Positions 25,947 to 34,162 of a DNA stretch of 64,000 bases are shown one piece after another. This DNA comes from Fibrobacter sp. UWB15. Its GTDB lineage: Bacteria; Fibrobacterota; Fibrobacteria; Fibrobacterales; Fibrobacteraceae. Numbering within the stretch: the stretch's first letter is position 1; each line of letters starts with the position of its first letter. The notes below the pieces were generated by a model. It was not told the origin of the DNA. It saw only the letters and a program-made list of their open reading frames with translations, and made no database searches. Location of the stretch: positions 1 through 64,000 of the forward strand of contig NZ_FXBA01000011.1 in assembly GCF_900177705.1 (NCBI RefSeq), read 5' to 3'. The translations under genes were made by a program, and so were the position numbers.

Positions 25947-27356
25947 ATGGAATTCAAACGTTTTGAGGCTCTGATTGAAATGTTCCCGCAGGTGCAGATT
26001 TTCAGCACCGAGGGCGAAGATCTTGACAGAGTCATTACCCATTTTTTGAACCAGCAGAAAAACGTCTCCACGATGTCGGAGGCTATGCAGCGTAAAATCC
26101 AGCATGCACTTGCGCCGTTCTTTCAGCAGCGTTTTATTAGCCTGCATGACGAAGAGGCCCCGCTGGTGCGCCACCTGCTTTTGAAAAAGAAATTCTTTTT
26201 GCAGACGGACCGCTATATCGACGATATGGCATGGCCGGAGACCGACCCCGACAAGCTGGAAGAAGCGTTAAAGATTGCCGACTTGTCCGACGAAGTTTTG
26301 GACCGCAAACTTTTGAGCCTTTCGAACGGTGAACTGCGCCGCGTGTTGCTTGCGCGCATGTGGATGGAAAAGCCCGAGTGGGTTTACTTCAATGATTTGT
26401 TTGGCGGGCTTGACCCGGAGTACCGTGCGCATTTGGCGGGCTCTGTTGTGGAACTTTGCAAACGCCCGGGCCTGAACGTGACAGTGCGCCTCGCCCGCGA
26501 AGACGAACTGCTCCCTGAAATTCCGGCGTTCGTGTATGCGAACAAGACGTTCACGCAGTACGCGGGCGAACTCCCGAGTGCCGCAGCGAAGCCCAAGTAC
26601 ACGAAGGCCGAGCTGAAGGACTACGAGATTATTTCGCTCAAACCTCAAAGCGAGCTTGCGAGCGACCCCATTGCTCAAACCTCTTCTGAAATCCTTTTCG
26701 AACTCAAGAACGTGAATGTCCGTTTTGGCGAAACCGATGTGCTCAAGAATCTGAACTGGACTGTTCGCAAGGGGGAACACTGGGCGGTGATGGGCGAGAA
26801 CGGCGCCGGCAAGAGTACGCTTTTGGGGATGCTTACGGCGGACCACCCGCAGATTTACAACAACGATATTACTCTATTGGGCGAACGTCCGGGGCATGGC
26901 CTGAATATTTGGGACCACAAGGCAAAACTCGGGTTCTTTTCGCCGGAACTGGCGCTCCAGTATCGCGAAGACCTTAGCTTGTCCGAAGTCCTATGCACGG
27001 GTTTTACAGCAAACCTTTGCAAGGCCGACAATACCACTTGGGAAGAACGCGCGAAAGCGAAGGAATGGCTGAACTACTTGGGCTTTGAAGATGTGAACGT
27101 CCGCTACCGTGACTTGTCGCCCATCGACAAGCGCGTGGTGCTCATGGCGCGTGCGGCAATCCGCCCGCCCAAGGTGCTTTTGCTCGATGAGCCGACTCAG
27201 GGCCTCAAGGGAGAGTACCGCGAAAAGATTTTTAACTTGTTGCAGTTGCTTTCGAAAGAAACGACGATTATCTTGGTGAGCCATTACGAAGAGGAATGGC
27301 CTCCTTGCATGACGCACCTGCTCCGCATGCCTAAATTCTCGATGGAGAAGTCTTAA
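25947..27356 (+). CDS. Tandem ABC ATPase, ModF-like, with split catalytic motifs
   Basis: A 469-residue soluble protein with two ABC cassettes and no membrane segment. The first half lacks a recognisable Walker A but has a good signature (LSNGELRRVLLARM) and a Walker-B-like VYFNDLFGGLD. The second half (about 250-469) has Walker A GENGAGKST and Walker B VLLLDEPTQGL but a degenerate signature LSPIDKRVVLMAR. One composite ATP site, formed from Walker motifs of the second domain and the signature of the first, would be intact. It begins the ABC-mrp-DUF971-sigma-TPR run. ModF-like proteins of this type are usually soluble and not clearly linked to transport. Confidence 0.8.
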   Translation: MEFKRFEALIEMFPQVQIFSTEGEDLDRVITHFLNQQKNVSTMSEAMQRKIQHALAPFFQQRFISLHDEEAPLVRHLLLKKKFFLQTDRYIDDMAWPETDPDKLEEALKIADLSDEVLDRKLLSLSNGELRRVLLARMWMEKPEWVYFNDLFGGLDPEYRAHLAGSVVELCKRPGLNVTVRLAREDELLPEIPAFVYANKTFTQYAGELPSAAAKPKYTKAELKDYEIISLKPQSELASDPIAQTSSEILFELKNVNVRFGETDVLKNLNWTVRKGEHWAVMGENGAGKSTLLGMLTADHPQIYNNDITLLGERPGHGLNIWDHKAKLGFFSPELALQYREDLSLSEVLCTGFTANLCKADNTTWEERAKAKEWLNYLGFEDVNVRYRDLSPIDKRVVLMARAAIRPPKVLLLDEPTQGLKGEYREKIFNLLQLLSKETTIILVSHYEEEWPPCMTHLLRMPKFSMEKS

Positions 27357-27358
27357 TT

Positions 27359-28483
27359 ATGCAGTTGAATGAACAGACTATTATGACGGCTCTGCAGGCG
27401 GTCCAAGACCCTGATCTGCACAAGAATATCGTTGAACTGAACTTTGTCCAGAATCTAAAGATCGATGGCGACAAGGTGAGCTTTGATCTTAGGCTTACGA
27501 CGCCGGCATGCCCGATTCGCGACAAGTTCAAGGACCAGTGCATTATGATTGTCAAGTCGCTTGGCGCAAGCGAAGTGAACGTGACGTTTACGGCGCAAGG
27601 TCGCGTAGAAAGCTCCAATACGGCAGTACAGGCTCCGAAAGTTTCGTACATCGGCGATGTCGCTCATGTGGTGGCGGTTGCAAGCGGCAAGGGTGGCGTG
27701 GGCAAGTCCACCGTAACGTCAAACCTCGCCATGGCCCTCAGCCTTTCCGGCGCTCGTGTGGGAATCTTGGATGCCGACATTTACGGCCCGAGTATGGGAC
27801 TCATGTTCGGCATCGACAAGGCTCCCGAAGTTTTTGATGACAATACGATTGCTCCGGTCGAGGCGAAGGGCGGCATCAGCATCGTCAGTATGTGCATGTT
27901 CGCCGATAGCGACAAGGCGACCATCTGGCGTGGCCCGATGGTATCGCAGATGATTCAGCATTTTATCCATCATGTGCGTTGGGGCAAGCTCGACTACCTG
28001 CTGGTAGACTTTCCTCCTGGAACGGGCGACATTCAGCTGACCCTTACGCAGAATTGCCCGATGGCCGGTGCCGTCGTGGTGACGACACCGCAAGAGGTTG
28101 CTCTAGCCGACTGCCGCAAGGGTCTTGCCATGTTCGATTCCGTGGGCGTTCCGGTGGTGGGCGTCATCGAGAACATGAGCTACTTTATTTGTGATGAATG
28201 CGGCAAACACCATCATATCTTCCGCGAAGGCGGTGGTGAACGCATCGCTCAAAAGTGGGGAGTCCCCCTGATTGCAAAGGTTCCGCTTGAACCTGCAGTC
28301 GCGGGCTGCGGTGACGAAGGTACGCCGGCCGTGCTCCGTTACCCGAACTCCGAATCGGCCAAGGTCTTCATGCAGGCCGCCGATGCGACCGTCCGCACGC
28401 TTTCGATGTTTGCATCCGAAGGTGACGGCGTACTCAAGACGTTCAACTACGATTTCGAACAACTTCCGGTGGAGGCTCTCTAA
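27359..28483 (+). CDS. Mrp/ApbC-type iron-sulfur carrier P-loop ATPase
   Basis: A 374-residue protein. The N-terminal MIP18/DUF59 domain (1-90) includes LRLTTPACPIRDKF. The MinD/Mrp ATPase (about 98-340) has the deviant Walker A GKGGVGKST, DADIYGPS and VDFPPGTGD. The CDEC pair (about 277-280) is the CxxC motif that binds the bridging 4Fe-4S cluster in the dimer. The family delivers Fe-S clusters to apoproteins. It begins 2 nt after the ABC gene and overlaps the next gene as TAATG, so translation is coupled. Confidence 0.93.
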   Translation: MQLNEQTIMTALQAVQDPDLHKNIVELNFVQNLKIDGDKVSFDLRLTTPACPIRDKFKDQCIMIVKSLGASEVNVTFTAQGRVESSNTAVQAPKVSYIGDVAHVVAVASGKGGVGKSTVTSNLAMALSLSGARVGILDADIYGPSMGLMFGIDKAPEVFDDNTIAPVEAKGGISIVSMCMFADSDKATIWRGPMVSQMIQHFIHHVRWGKLDYLLVDFPPGTGDIQLTLTQNCPMAGAVVVTTPQEVALADCRKGLAMFDSVGVPVVGVIENMSYFICDECGKHHHIFREGGGERIAQKWGVPLIAKVPLEPAVAGCGDEGTPAVLRYPNSESAKVFMQAADATVRTLSMFASEGDGVLKTFNYDFEQLPVEAL

Positions 28484-28779
28484 TGATTCAACCTAAGAAA
28501 GTTTTTAGAACTGCCGACGGAAAGCTGGGCTTTGAATGGAATGACGGTAGCCGCGGCGCATGCGCCATTCGTGACTTGAGGCTTGCATGCCCGTGCGCAT
28601 TGTGTGTCGATGAACATACAGGCGAAAAACTCCTGGATGATTCTACGGTACCGGCCGATATTACGCTTGTTAAAGTTCAGTCGATAGGCCGCTACGCCGC
28701 AGGCCTTACCTTTAGCGATGGCCACAATTCGGGAATTTACCCTTACGAAAAGTTATATAACTTGACGAAAACAAAGTAA
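28483..28779 (+). CDS. DUF971 (GBBH-like N-terminal) protein
   Basis: A 98-residue single-domain protein with FEWNDGSRGACAIRDLRLACPCALCVDE. The Cys-rich loop and the later IGRYAAGLTFSDGHNSGIYPYEKL fit DUF971, the N-terminal domain of gamma-butyrobetaine hydroxylases, which in bacteria is often next to mrp. Three closely spaced cysteines could bind metal. The start overlaps the mrp stop. A role in Fe-S handling is suggested by context only. Confidence 0.88.
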   Translation: MIQPKKVFRTADGKLGFEWNDGSRGACAIRDLRLACPCALCVDEHTGEKLLDDSTVPADITLVKVQSIGRYAAGLTFSDGHNSGIYPYEKLYNLTKTK

Positions 28780-28841
28780 AAAGACATATTTGGATAGTCT
28801 TCAAGGAAATTTCCTATGAAGAATTGAAGGTATGTATTTCT

Positions 28842-29693
28842 ATGAGTGATGCAAACGAAGCGCTTTATTTTAGGGACCTCAACAGGTTTCCGACCCTGAG
28901 TCCTCAGGAAGAAGAGGCTCTTCTTGCGATTATCAAGAGCGACCAGGCGGAAGAAATCCGCAAGTCGGCCTTGCAGCGCCTGATTCGAGGTAACCTCCGT
29001 TTTGTGGTGAGTGTCGCAAGAAAGTACCAGGGGCGTGGACTTTCCCTGCTTGATTTGATTAACGAAGGAAATATCGGGTTGTTCAAGGCGGCAAAACGCT
29101 TTGATATGGGAAAGGATGTCAAGTTTATTTCTTACGCGGTCTGGTGGATTCGCCAGTCAATCCAGAAAGCCCTGTTTGAACAGGTGGGTGCGGTCCGAAT
29201 TCCGCCCAACAAGCTTGCCTTGGTAAACCGCTTTAAGCGTGCCTTGATGCAGAACGACGGTGACTACGATCGTACCATAGCCATGGACGAATTTGCGCCG
29301 TTTGAAAAGGATATCGTCGAGGTCATGGAAAAAATCGTCGATATTTCGCTGGATGCCCCCATTGGCGACAGTACGAATGTCGGCGGTAGCGGAGACACGG
29401 TCAGTACTCTCATGGACGTTTTGGGTTCCGATGGAAACCAGGACGAAGACATGGAAAAAGATGAACGCCGTAAGCTCATCCAGGAAACCTTGTCCGCTCT
29501 TCCGCAGCGTGAAGAAGAAATTCTGCGCATGTTCTACGGGCTTGATACGGTTGAAGATACGACCCTCAAGGATATCGGTGAAGACCTGAAACTCAGCCGC
29601 GAGCGCGTGCGCCAGATTAAGAACAAGACCTTGCGCCGTTTACAGAAGAGCAAGGAACACAAAGAAAAACTGGCTGACTTTTTGGAAAAGTAA
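28842..29693 (+). CDS. Sigma-70 family RNA polymerase sigma factor (region 1.1-less)
   Basis: A 283-residue sigma factor. ATG 28842 (MSDANEALYFRDLNR) is preferred; a TTG six codons upstream is in frame. Region 1.2 is followed by region 2 (NLRFVVSVARKYQGRGLSLLDLINEGNIGLFKAAKRFD...ISYAVWWIRQSIQKAL), region 3, and region 4.2 with SRERVRQIKNKTLRRL. A short acidic insert (about 188-210) separates regions 3 and 4. The size resembles the short primary sigma of Bacteroidota. A second, 270-residue sigma lies at 56831. It overlaps the TPR gene start (TAATG). Confidence 0.9.
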   Translation: MSDANEALYFRDLNRFPTLSPQEEEALLAIIKSDQAEEIRKSALQRLIRGNLRFVVSVARKYQGRGLSLLDLINEGNIGLFKAAKRFDMGKDVKFISYAVWWIRQSIQKALFEQVGAVRIPPNKLALVNRFKRALMQNDGDYDRTIAMDEFAPFEKDIVEVMEKIVDISLDAPIGDSTNVGGSGDTVSTLMDVLGSDGNQDEDMEKDERRKLIQETLSALPQREEEILRMFYGLDTVEDTTLKDIGEDLKLSRERVRQIKNKTLRRLQKSKEHKEKLADFLEK

Positions 29694-31408
29694 TGACGAA
29701 TTCGTCCTCGGCGGCCCGCAGAGCCGCATACTTGTTTTTGACACTTTGTTGCGGAGCCCTGCTTGCATTTGCGGGCTTTCGCATTTATGATCTTTATGGC
29801 CCCAGTAAAATTTCTGTAGGTGGAATCCCGTACGGTCTTCCGGCAGGAACGACTATCGTCCGTGGTGATACCCCAGATTTGACCGCCGACATGGCCAAAG
29901 TGCCGGTGCAGGTGCAGACTGAACTTCGCCGTGCAACGGAACTTGCCCGTTCGGGTTCTTACCAGGCTGCCTACGATATTTTTGATGGTGTCGTCGTGTT
30001 GTACCCGGACCTTTTGCCGGCTCTTTTGGGACAGGTGACTACTTTGTTCGAAATGGATTCCTTGACGGAATCCCAACAGGACCGCCTTTCTTTATTAATC
30101 GGTAAATTGCAGGCCCGTCTGCCGGGTTCTGGCATTGCCGCTTACTTGGAGAGCCGTCGTATTTACCAGACAGGTAACACTTCGGCTGCTTTGGAATTGG
30201 CCCGCGTTGCTTCTGAACGTGCTCCTGCCCTTTACCAGACTCGACTTTGGTATGGTCAGCTTTTGTTAGAAACGGATCGTTTCTTGCAGGCTGCAAACGA
30301 ATTCAAGACCGTGGTGAGCCTCTCTAGCGGCGATGTGCCTGCGGCATACGAAATGTTGGCGGAACTTTATCACCGTAGCGGACAGCTGGACAGCTGCGCT
30401 GCCCTTGTGGAATACGCCCTTTCGCAGTACCCGGTGAACGTGAAACTTTTGCTGTTGCAGGGCTACATGGATGAATACCAAGGACATTTTGATTCTGCGG
30501 AAAAGATTTACCAACGTATTTTGGCCTTTATGCCCGACTATGCTCCGGCCCGTTCTGCTGCGGCAACGCTGGGCGAAAAATCTCCACCGGGTCCGGGAAA
30601 TGGCGTGGTGCTGTCCCCGCAGGACCGCGCCCAGACGGCATGCGATATTTTGGAACCCATGGTGGAAAAGTATCCCGAAAATCTTCCTCTTAAAGAAGCT
30701 TTGGGTCGTGCTTATTTGAAGGGACGTCAGTTTGACCGTGCACGCACCCAGTTCCAGGAAATCCAAAAGATAGATCCGGAGTACCCTGATATCCAGCAGC
30801 GCATTCAAGAATCGAATATTACCCGTCCTGCTCCGATTACCAAGAACGACGGTCTGACAGCAAACTTGAATCGAGCCGTAGATAGCCTGCGAGGAACGCT
30901 TGCTCCGTCTACAGTTCATGATTTCTCGACGATGCTTGGCCATTATGTTGTTCGTTACGGTGCAACACCTAAGGAATTCTTCAAGAAGTATTCTATTTCG
31001 AATTTTAGACCTGTGGCAAATAATGTCTGGCAGGAATCGTTCTACATGTCGCCTTACAAGCATACTTATACGGTTGTCTTTGATTCTTTGAATCACTTCC
31101 GCGAAGTCCATGTGGTTGTTTACGATTCTTCTTCTAGCTCGAACCATTTTGGAATTGCTCCTGAAGTTTATACCAGACTCCTCAAGCAGAACTCCAGAAT
31201 CTCTGGTGTCGGCAACAGTACCGGCGAAACGGATTGCGGTGACGGCTTGATTATCGATGCGGCCGTGTGGGAAACCCAGGACAACTTCGAAATGCTTGCC
31301 CGTGTCGTGGGTAAACCTGCCGAAGTCCGTATGGTCCGATTTGACAAGACGGCGCTCCCGCCGGGCCTCAAACTGTGCGACTACACCAGGTACCTGAACC
31401 AATACTAA
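29693..31408 (+). CDS. Membrane-anchored TPR protein with unknown C-terminal domain
   Basis: A 571-residue protein, translationally coupled to the sigma factor. Residues about 9-30 are one transmembrane segment. About 65-380 holds tetratricopeptide-like helical repeats (ARSGSYQAAYDIFDG, ALELARVASERAPALY, YQRILAFMPDYAPAR, AYLKGRQFDRARTQFQEIQK). The C-terminal 170 residues (from TVHDFSTMLGHYVV) are beta-rich and unrecognised. The TPR part probably scaffolds a protein complex at the inner membrane. Whether it regulates the sigma factor is only a possibility from the overlap. Confidence 0.8.
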   Translation: MTNSSSAARRAAYLFLTLCCGALLAFAGFRIYDLYGPSKISVGGIPYGLPAGTTIVRGDTPDLTADMAKVPVQVQTELRRATELARSGSYQAAYDIFDGVVVLYPDLLPALLGQVTTLFEMDSLTESQQDRLSLLIGKLQARLPGSGIAAYLESRRIYQTGNTSAALELARVASERAPALYQTRLWYGQLLLETDRFLQAANEFKTVVSLSSGDVPAAYEMLAELYHRSGQLDSCAALVEYALSQYPVNVKLLLLQGYMDEYQGHFDSAEKIYQRILAFMPDYAPARSAAATLGEKSPPGPGNGVVLSPQDRAQTACDILEPMVEKYPENLPLKEALGRAYLKGRQFDRARTQFQEIQKIDPEYPDIQQRIQESNITRPAPITKNDGLTANLNRAVDSLRGTLAPSTVHDFSTMLGHYVVRYGATPKEFFKKYSISNFRPVANNVWQESFYMSPYKHTYTVVFDSLNHFREVHVVVYDSSSSSNHFGIAPEVYTRLLKQNSRISGVGNSTGETDCGDGLIIDAAVWETQDNFEMLARVVGKPAEVRMVRFDKTALPPGLKLCDYTRYLNQY

Positions 31409-31482
31409 TGTGTAGTGTGTAATGTGAGATGTGTAAATAGTCATTACACATTTCACATCTGTTTTTTTGTATCTTTATCCTC
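31409..31482. repeat. Simple TGTGTAA-type inverted repeat after the TPR gene
   Basis: TGTGTAATGTGAGATGTGTAAA faces CATTACACATTTCACATCT, making a long imperfect stem of 7-8-mer units followed by GTTTTTTTG. It probably acts as the terminator of the sigma/TPR operon. Confidence 0.55.
31470..31475 (+). promoter_or_regulatory. -10 box of probable leaderless TPR-lipoprotein transcript
   Basis: TATCTT lies exactly 7 nt before ATG 31483 with no Shine-Dalgarno. Confidence 0.4.
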
Positions 31483-33390
31483 ATGATGCGATTCCGCTAT
31501 ATGGCGCTTGTAATGTTCGCCCTCGTGTTCGAGGGGTGTACTTGCTGTGCTTACCTGAACCACATGTTCAATGCGGAACGCTTGGATGAACAGGCCGGTG
31601 AAATGCGCCAAGCCCGCTTGGACAGCATTCCCGATAGCGAAAATTCTCTGCCTGGTTCCGAAGAACGCCAAAAGTACGACAAGATTATCGAAAAAGGTTC
31701 CCGTGTCTTGGAGCGATTCCCCAAGAACAAGAAGCGTACTGCCGAAGCAGTGTTCTTGATTGGTGAAGCTTTCCGCCACAAGCATGAATGGGGCAAGGCC
31801 ATTACCAAGTACGACGAATTCGAACGCTACTTTGCCGACCACGATTCCATGAGGGCGGTGGAATACCAGCGTGCCTATTGCCTTTACCGTAACCATGAAT
31901 TTAATATCAGCCGTTTTGCCTTGGAACCGGTAATCGCCTCGAAGGATCACCCCTATTACTTCCAGGGGTTGAATCTTCTTTCGCTTTTGGACGAACAGGC
32001 TGAATTCCCGGATCAAGCCATCGCCTCTTTGGAAGCGGTCTTGGCTGATACGGCGGGAACGCCCTATATGCGTGGCAAGGCCCATTTCAGATTGGCAGGT
32101 CTCTATTTCAAGAAAGAAAATTGGGATAAGTCTCGCGAACATTACACCGCTAAAGAAATCAAGGAACTGAACCCGCGCGAACAGCAGACGGCTGGGGAAC
32201 AGGCGGCAGAATGTTTGGCAAACCGCAAGGAATATCTGCAGGCTGCCGACGAATACAAGGAACTCTACAAGAATCCGGAATATGAAACTAAGCAGCCGGA
32301 ATATCTGGTGCGCATTGGCGAACTGACCATGCTGGGTGGACGTTATCCGGATGCCATTATCATTTTGCAAAAGGTGAATACGGAATACCCCCGCACTGAA
32401 TTTGCGTCGCGCAGTTATTTCTGCTTGGGCGACTACGAACAGCACAAGACGATTGACTACGACAAGGCTGTTATCTATTACGACAGTAGCTTTACTTCTC
32501 GTACGGTTAGCAAGTGGGGCCAAGAAGCCCGCGAACGTCGCGATGCTCTGAAACGCTTGATTGCCATGCGCAACCAGAACGACAAGGATCGTAAGGATTC
32601 GATTCCGAACGTGGATAATTTCTTTAAGTCGGAATTCCTGATTGCAGAACTGTTCCTGTTCAAGCTGGACGAAGTCGACAGTGCAATCACACGTTTGAAT
32701 TCGGTGATTGAATCGGGTGATAGCGCGAAGGCCTTGCGAGCGTTCTACGCCAAGGCATTTATCTATGATGAATACATGCACGATCCCGATGCTGCCGAAG
32801 AAATCTACAAGGAAATCATCGAAAAGTATCCGGATACGGAATATGCGAAGCAGGCTCAGGTGAACTTGGGTATGCGCGTGACTCTGAAGACCCGCGAAGA
32901 TTTGGCGAAGGAAAAGTACATGGAAGCCGAAAGCCTTTGGACCGTCGCCGCAGAAATGCCCTTGGATAAAATGGATCAGGTGGATTCCGCTTACGCCCGC
33001 GCCTTTACGCGTTTCGATAGTCTGTATCAGGAATATCCTGAAACACAGTCGGGTATCCAAGCGCTTTATATGAAGGCCATGTACTTCCAGATGAATCCGG
33101 AACGAGTCGACAGTACTATGCTTACCTACAAGCTCCTTCGCGACAAGTACGGCCAAACGCCTTGGGGCAAGAAGGCTGCTTCAATGATGAATACCCGCCT
33201 GACCATTACCGACCAGGATTTGGAACGTTTGCGCAAACGCGTCAAGAGCAGCGAAGATCATGTGAATAGGCTTTCTGCCCAGTATTACGAAAATTTGAAC
33301 AAGGCTCCTGAAGAAAAGAAGGCTGAAGTCAAGAGCCAGGAAGATGAAATCCTTGAAAACACCTACAACAGCATGTATGATTTTGAGTAA
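31483..33390 (+). CDS. TPR-repeat lipoprotein, envelope assembly type
   Basis: A 635-residue protein. A short signal sequence ends in FEGC with lipidation probably at Cys19. Almost the whole mature chain is tetratricopeptide-like: AVFLIGEAFRHKHEWGKAITKYDEF, AKAFIYDEYMHDPDAAEEIYKEI and ALYMKAMYFQMNPERVDSTM are examples. Many repeats resemble BamD, YbgF or outer-membrane assembly lipoproteins, but the length is about twice that of BamD. Its last 14 nt overlap the start of rlpA, which points to a role in envelope or cell-division structure. Confidence 0.82.
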   Translation: MMRFRYMALVMFALVFEGCTCCAYLNHMFNAERLDEQAGEMRQARLDSIPDSENSLPGSEERQKYDKIIEKGSRVLERFPKNKKRTAEAVFLIGEAFRHKHEWGKAITKYDEFERYFADHDSMRAVEYQRAYCLYRNHEFNISRFALEPVIASKDHPYYFQGLNLLSLLDEQAEFPDQAIASLEAVLADTAGTPYMRGKAHFRLAGLYFKKENWDKSREHYTAKEIKELNPREQQTAGEQAAECLANRKEYLQAADEYKELYKNPEYETKQPEYLVRIGELTMLGGRYPDAIIILQKVNTEYPRTEFASRSYFCLGDYEQHKTIDYDKAVIYYDSSFTSRTVSKWGQEARERRDALKRLIAMRNQNDKDRKDSIPNVDNFFKSEFLIAELFLFKLDEVDSAITRLNSVIESGDSAKALRAFYAKAFIYDEYMHDPDAAEEIYKEIIEKYPDTEYAKQAQVNLGMRVTLKTREDLAKEKYMEAESLWTVAAEMPLDKMDQVDSAYARAFTRFDSLYQEYPETQSGIQALYMKAMYFQMNPERVDSTMLTYKLLRDKYGQTPWGKKAASMMNTRLTITDQDLERLRKRVKSSEDHVNRLSAQYYENLNKAPEEKKAEVKSQEDEILENTYNSMYDFE

Positions 33391-33844
33391 GCGCATCGTT
33401 TTAGTTGTGCTCGCGATGTTTGTAGCGGTGCTATTGTCTAGCTGCGCCGATGGAAATGCAAAGATTGCCTCCCGTCAAGGTTACGAAAGGTTCCCCGAAG
33501 ATACTCAAGCTCCTCAAAAGGGTAAAAAAGGCAAAAAGACTGCTCCAATCGGAAAGGTCATGAAGGGGCAAGCAAGCTATTACGGCCCCGGATTCGACGG
33601 CAAGAAAACGGCTAGCGGTGAAATTTTTAATCAGAACGCAATGACTTGCGCCCACAAGACTTTGCCTTTTGGCACCAAGTTGCGTGTGGTCCGTGACGAC
33701 ACGGGAGCTTCTGTCGAGGTGCGCGTCAATGACCGCGGCCCCTTTGTGCGCGACCGCATTATCGATTTGAGCGCTGCCGCCGGCAAAAAGCTTGGCCTCG
33801 ATAAAGTCGGGCATGCTAAAGTTACCGCAACTGTGATAGAGTAA
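33377..33844 (+). CDS. rlpA: RlpA-like double-psi beta-barrel lipoprotein
   Basis: A 155-residue lipoprotein. ATG 33377 (MILSKRIVLVV) overlaps the end of the TPR gene and gives a signal peptide ending in LLSSC (Cys near 22). A Lys/Pro-rich linker is followed by the RlpA barrel (about 60-155): GQASYYGPGFDGKKTASGE, MTCAHKTLPFGT, VRVNDRGPFV and RIIDLSAAA. The His in AHKTLPFGT and Asp in NDRGPF correspond to the lytic transglycosylase residues. RlpA cleaves naked glycan strands at the septum in some bacteria. There is no SPOR domain here. Confidence 0.9.
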   Translation: MILSKRIVLVVLAMFVAVLLSSCADGNAKIASRQGYERFPEDTQAPQKGKKGKKTAPIGKVMKGQASYYGPGFDGKKTASGEIFNQNAMTCAHKTLPFGTKLRVVRDDTGASVEVRVNDRGPFVRDRIIDLSAAAGKKLGLDKVGHAKVTATVIE

Positions 33845-33868
33845 TTTACACCCCCAAAAAATGAAATG

Positions 33869-33895
33869 AGCGTCTGTCAAAATATGACAGACGCT
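33869..33895 (+). terminator. Terminator-like hairpin after rlpA
   Basis: AGCGTCTGTCA and TGACAGACGCT form an 11-bp perfect stem with a 5-nt loop, followed by TAATTCTATATT. Confidence 0.7.
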
Positions 33896-33916
33896 TAATT
33901 CTATATTTACCTGCAC

Positions 33917-33948
33917 AGAAAAACACTAGTACGTTTGTGTGTTTTTCT
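33917..33948 (+). promoter_or_regulatory. Leader hairpin before the 62-residue ORF
   Basis: AGAAAAACAC pairs perfectly with GTGTTTTTCT around a 12-nt loop. It begins about 10 nt after TATATT (33902-33907) and ends 15 nt before ATG 33964, with GAGG between. It would be the entire 5' leader. Confidence 0.45.
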
Positions 33949-33963
33949 TGAATAGAGGTAAAT

Positions 33964-34152
33964 ATGTATAGTGAAAACAATCTTTGGAATAACTCCGGTT
34001 TCTCGTCCTTCAAACGCCGCATTGACGAACAATTGCAGTTGAATGGTTTCGATGATACCTTTGTGGATGACGAAACCCTGCTGCCGTTTTACCGTGCGGG
34101 CGAAAGCGAAACCTACGTGCTTTCTGCACTCGGCTGCGCTGTGGGTTTGTGA
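33964..34152 (+). CDS. Small acidic protein of unknown function
   Basis: A 62-residue protein with AGAGG 5-9 nt before ATG. It contains a mixed-charge N-terminal half (FKRRIDEQLQLNGFDD) and an acidic centre, ending in a hydrophobic VLSALGCAVGL. No signal peptide or known motif. A hairpin and a TATATT box lie just upstream, so it is probably expressed separately. It is convergent with prmC with only 10 nt between stops. It has a good start but no recognisable family, so it remains tentative. Confidence 0.45.
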   Translation: MYSENNLWNNSGFSSFKRRIDEQLQLNGFDDTFVDDETLLPFYRAGESETYVLSALGCAVGL

Positions 34153-34162
34153 TGGTTTTCTG

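Noticed and set aside
31453-33156. 567-codon antisense frame over the TPR lipoprotein
   Set aside because: No recognisable domain, and the sense strand encodes a clear repeat protein.
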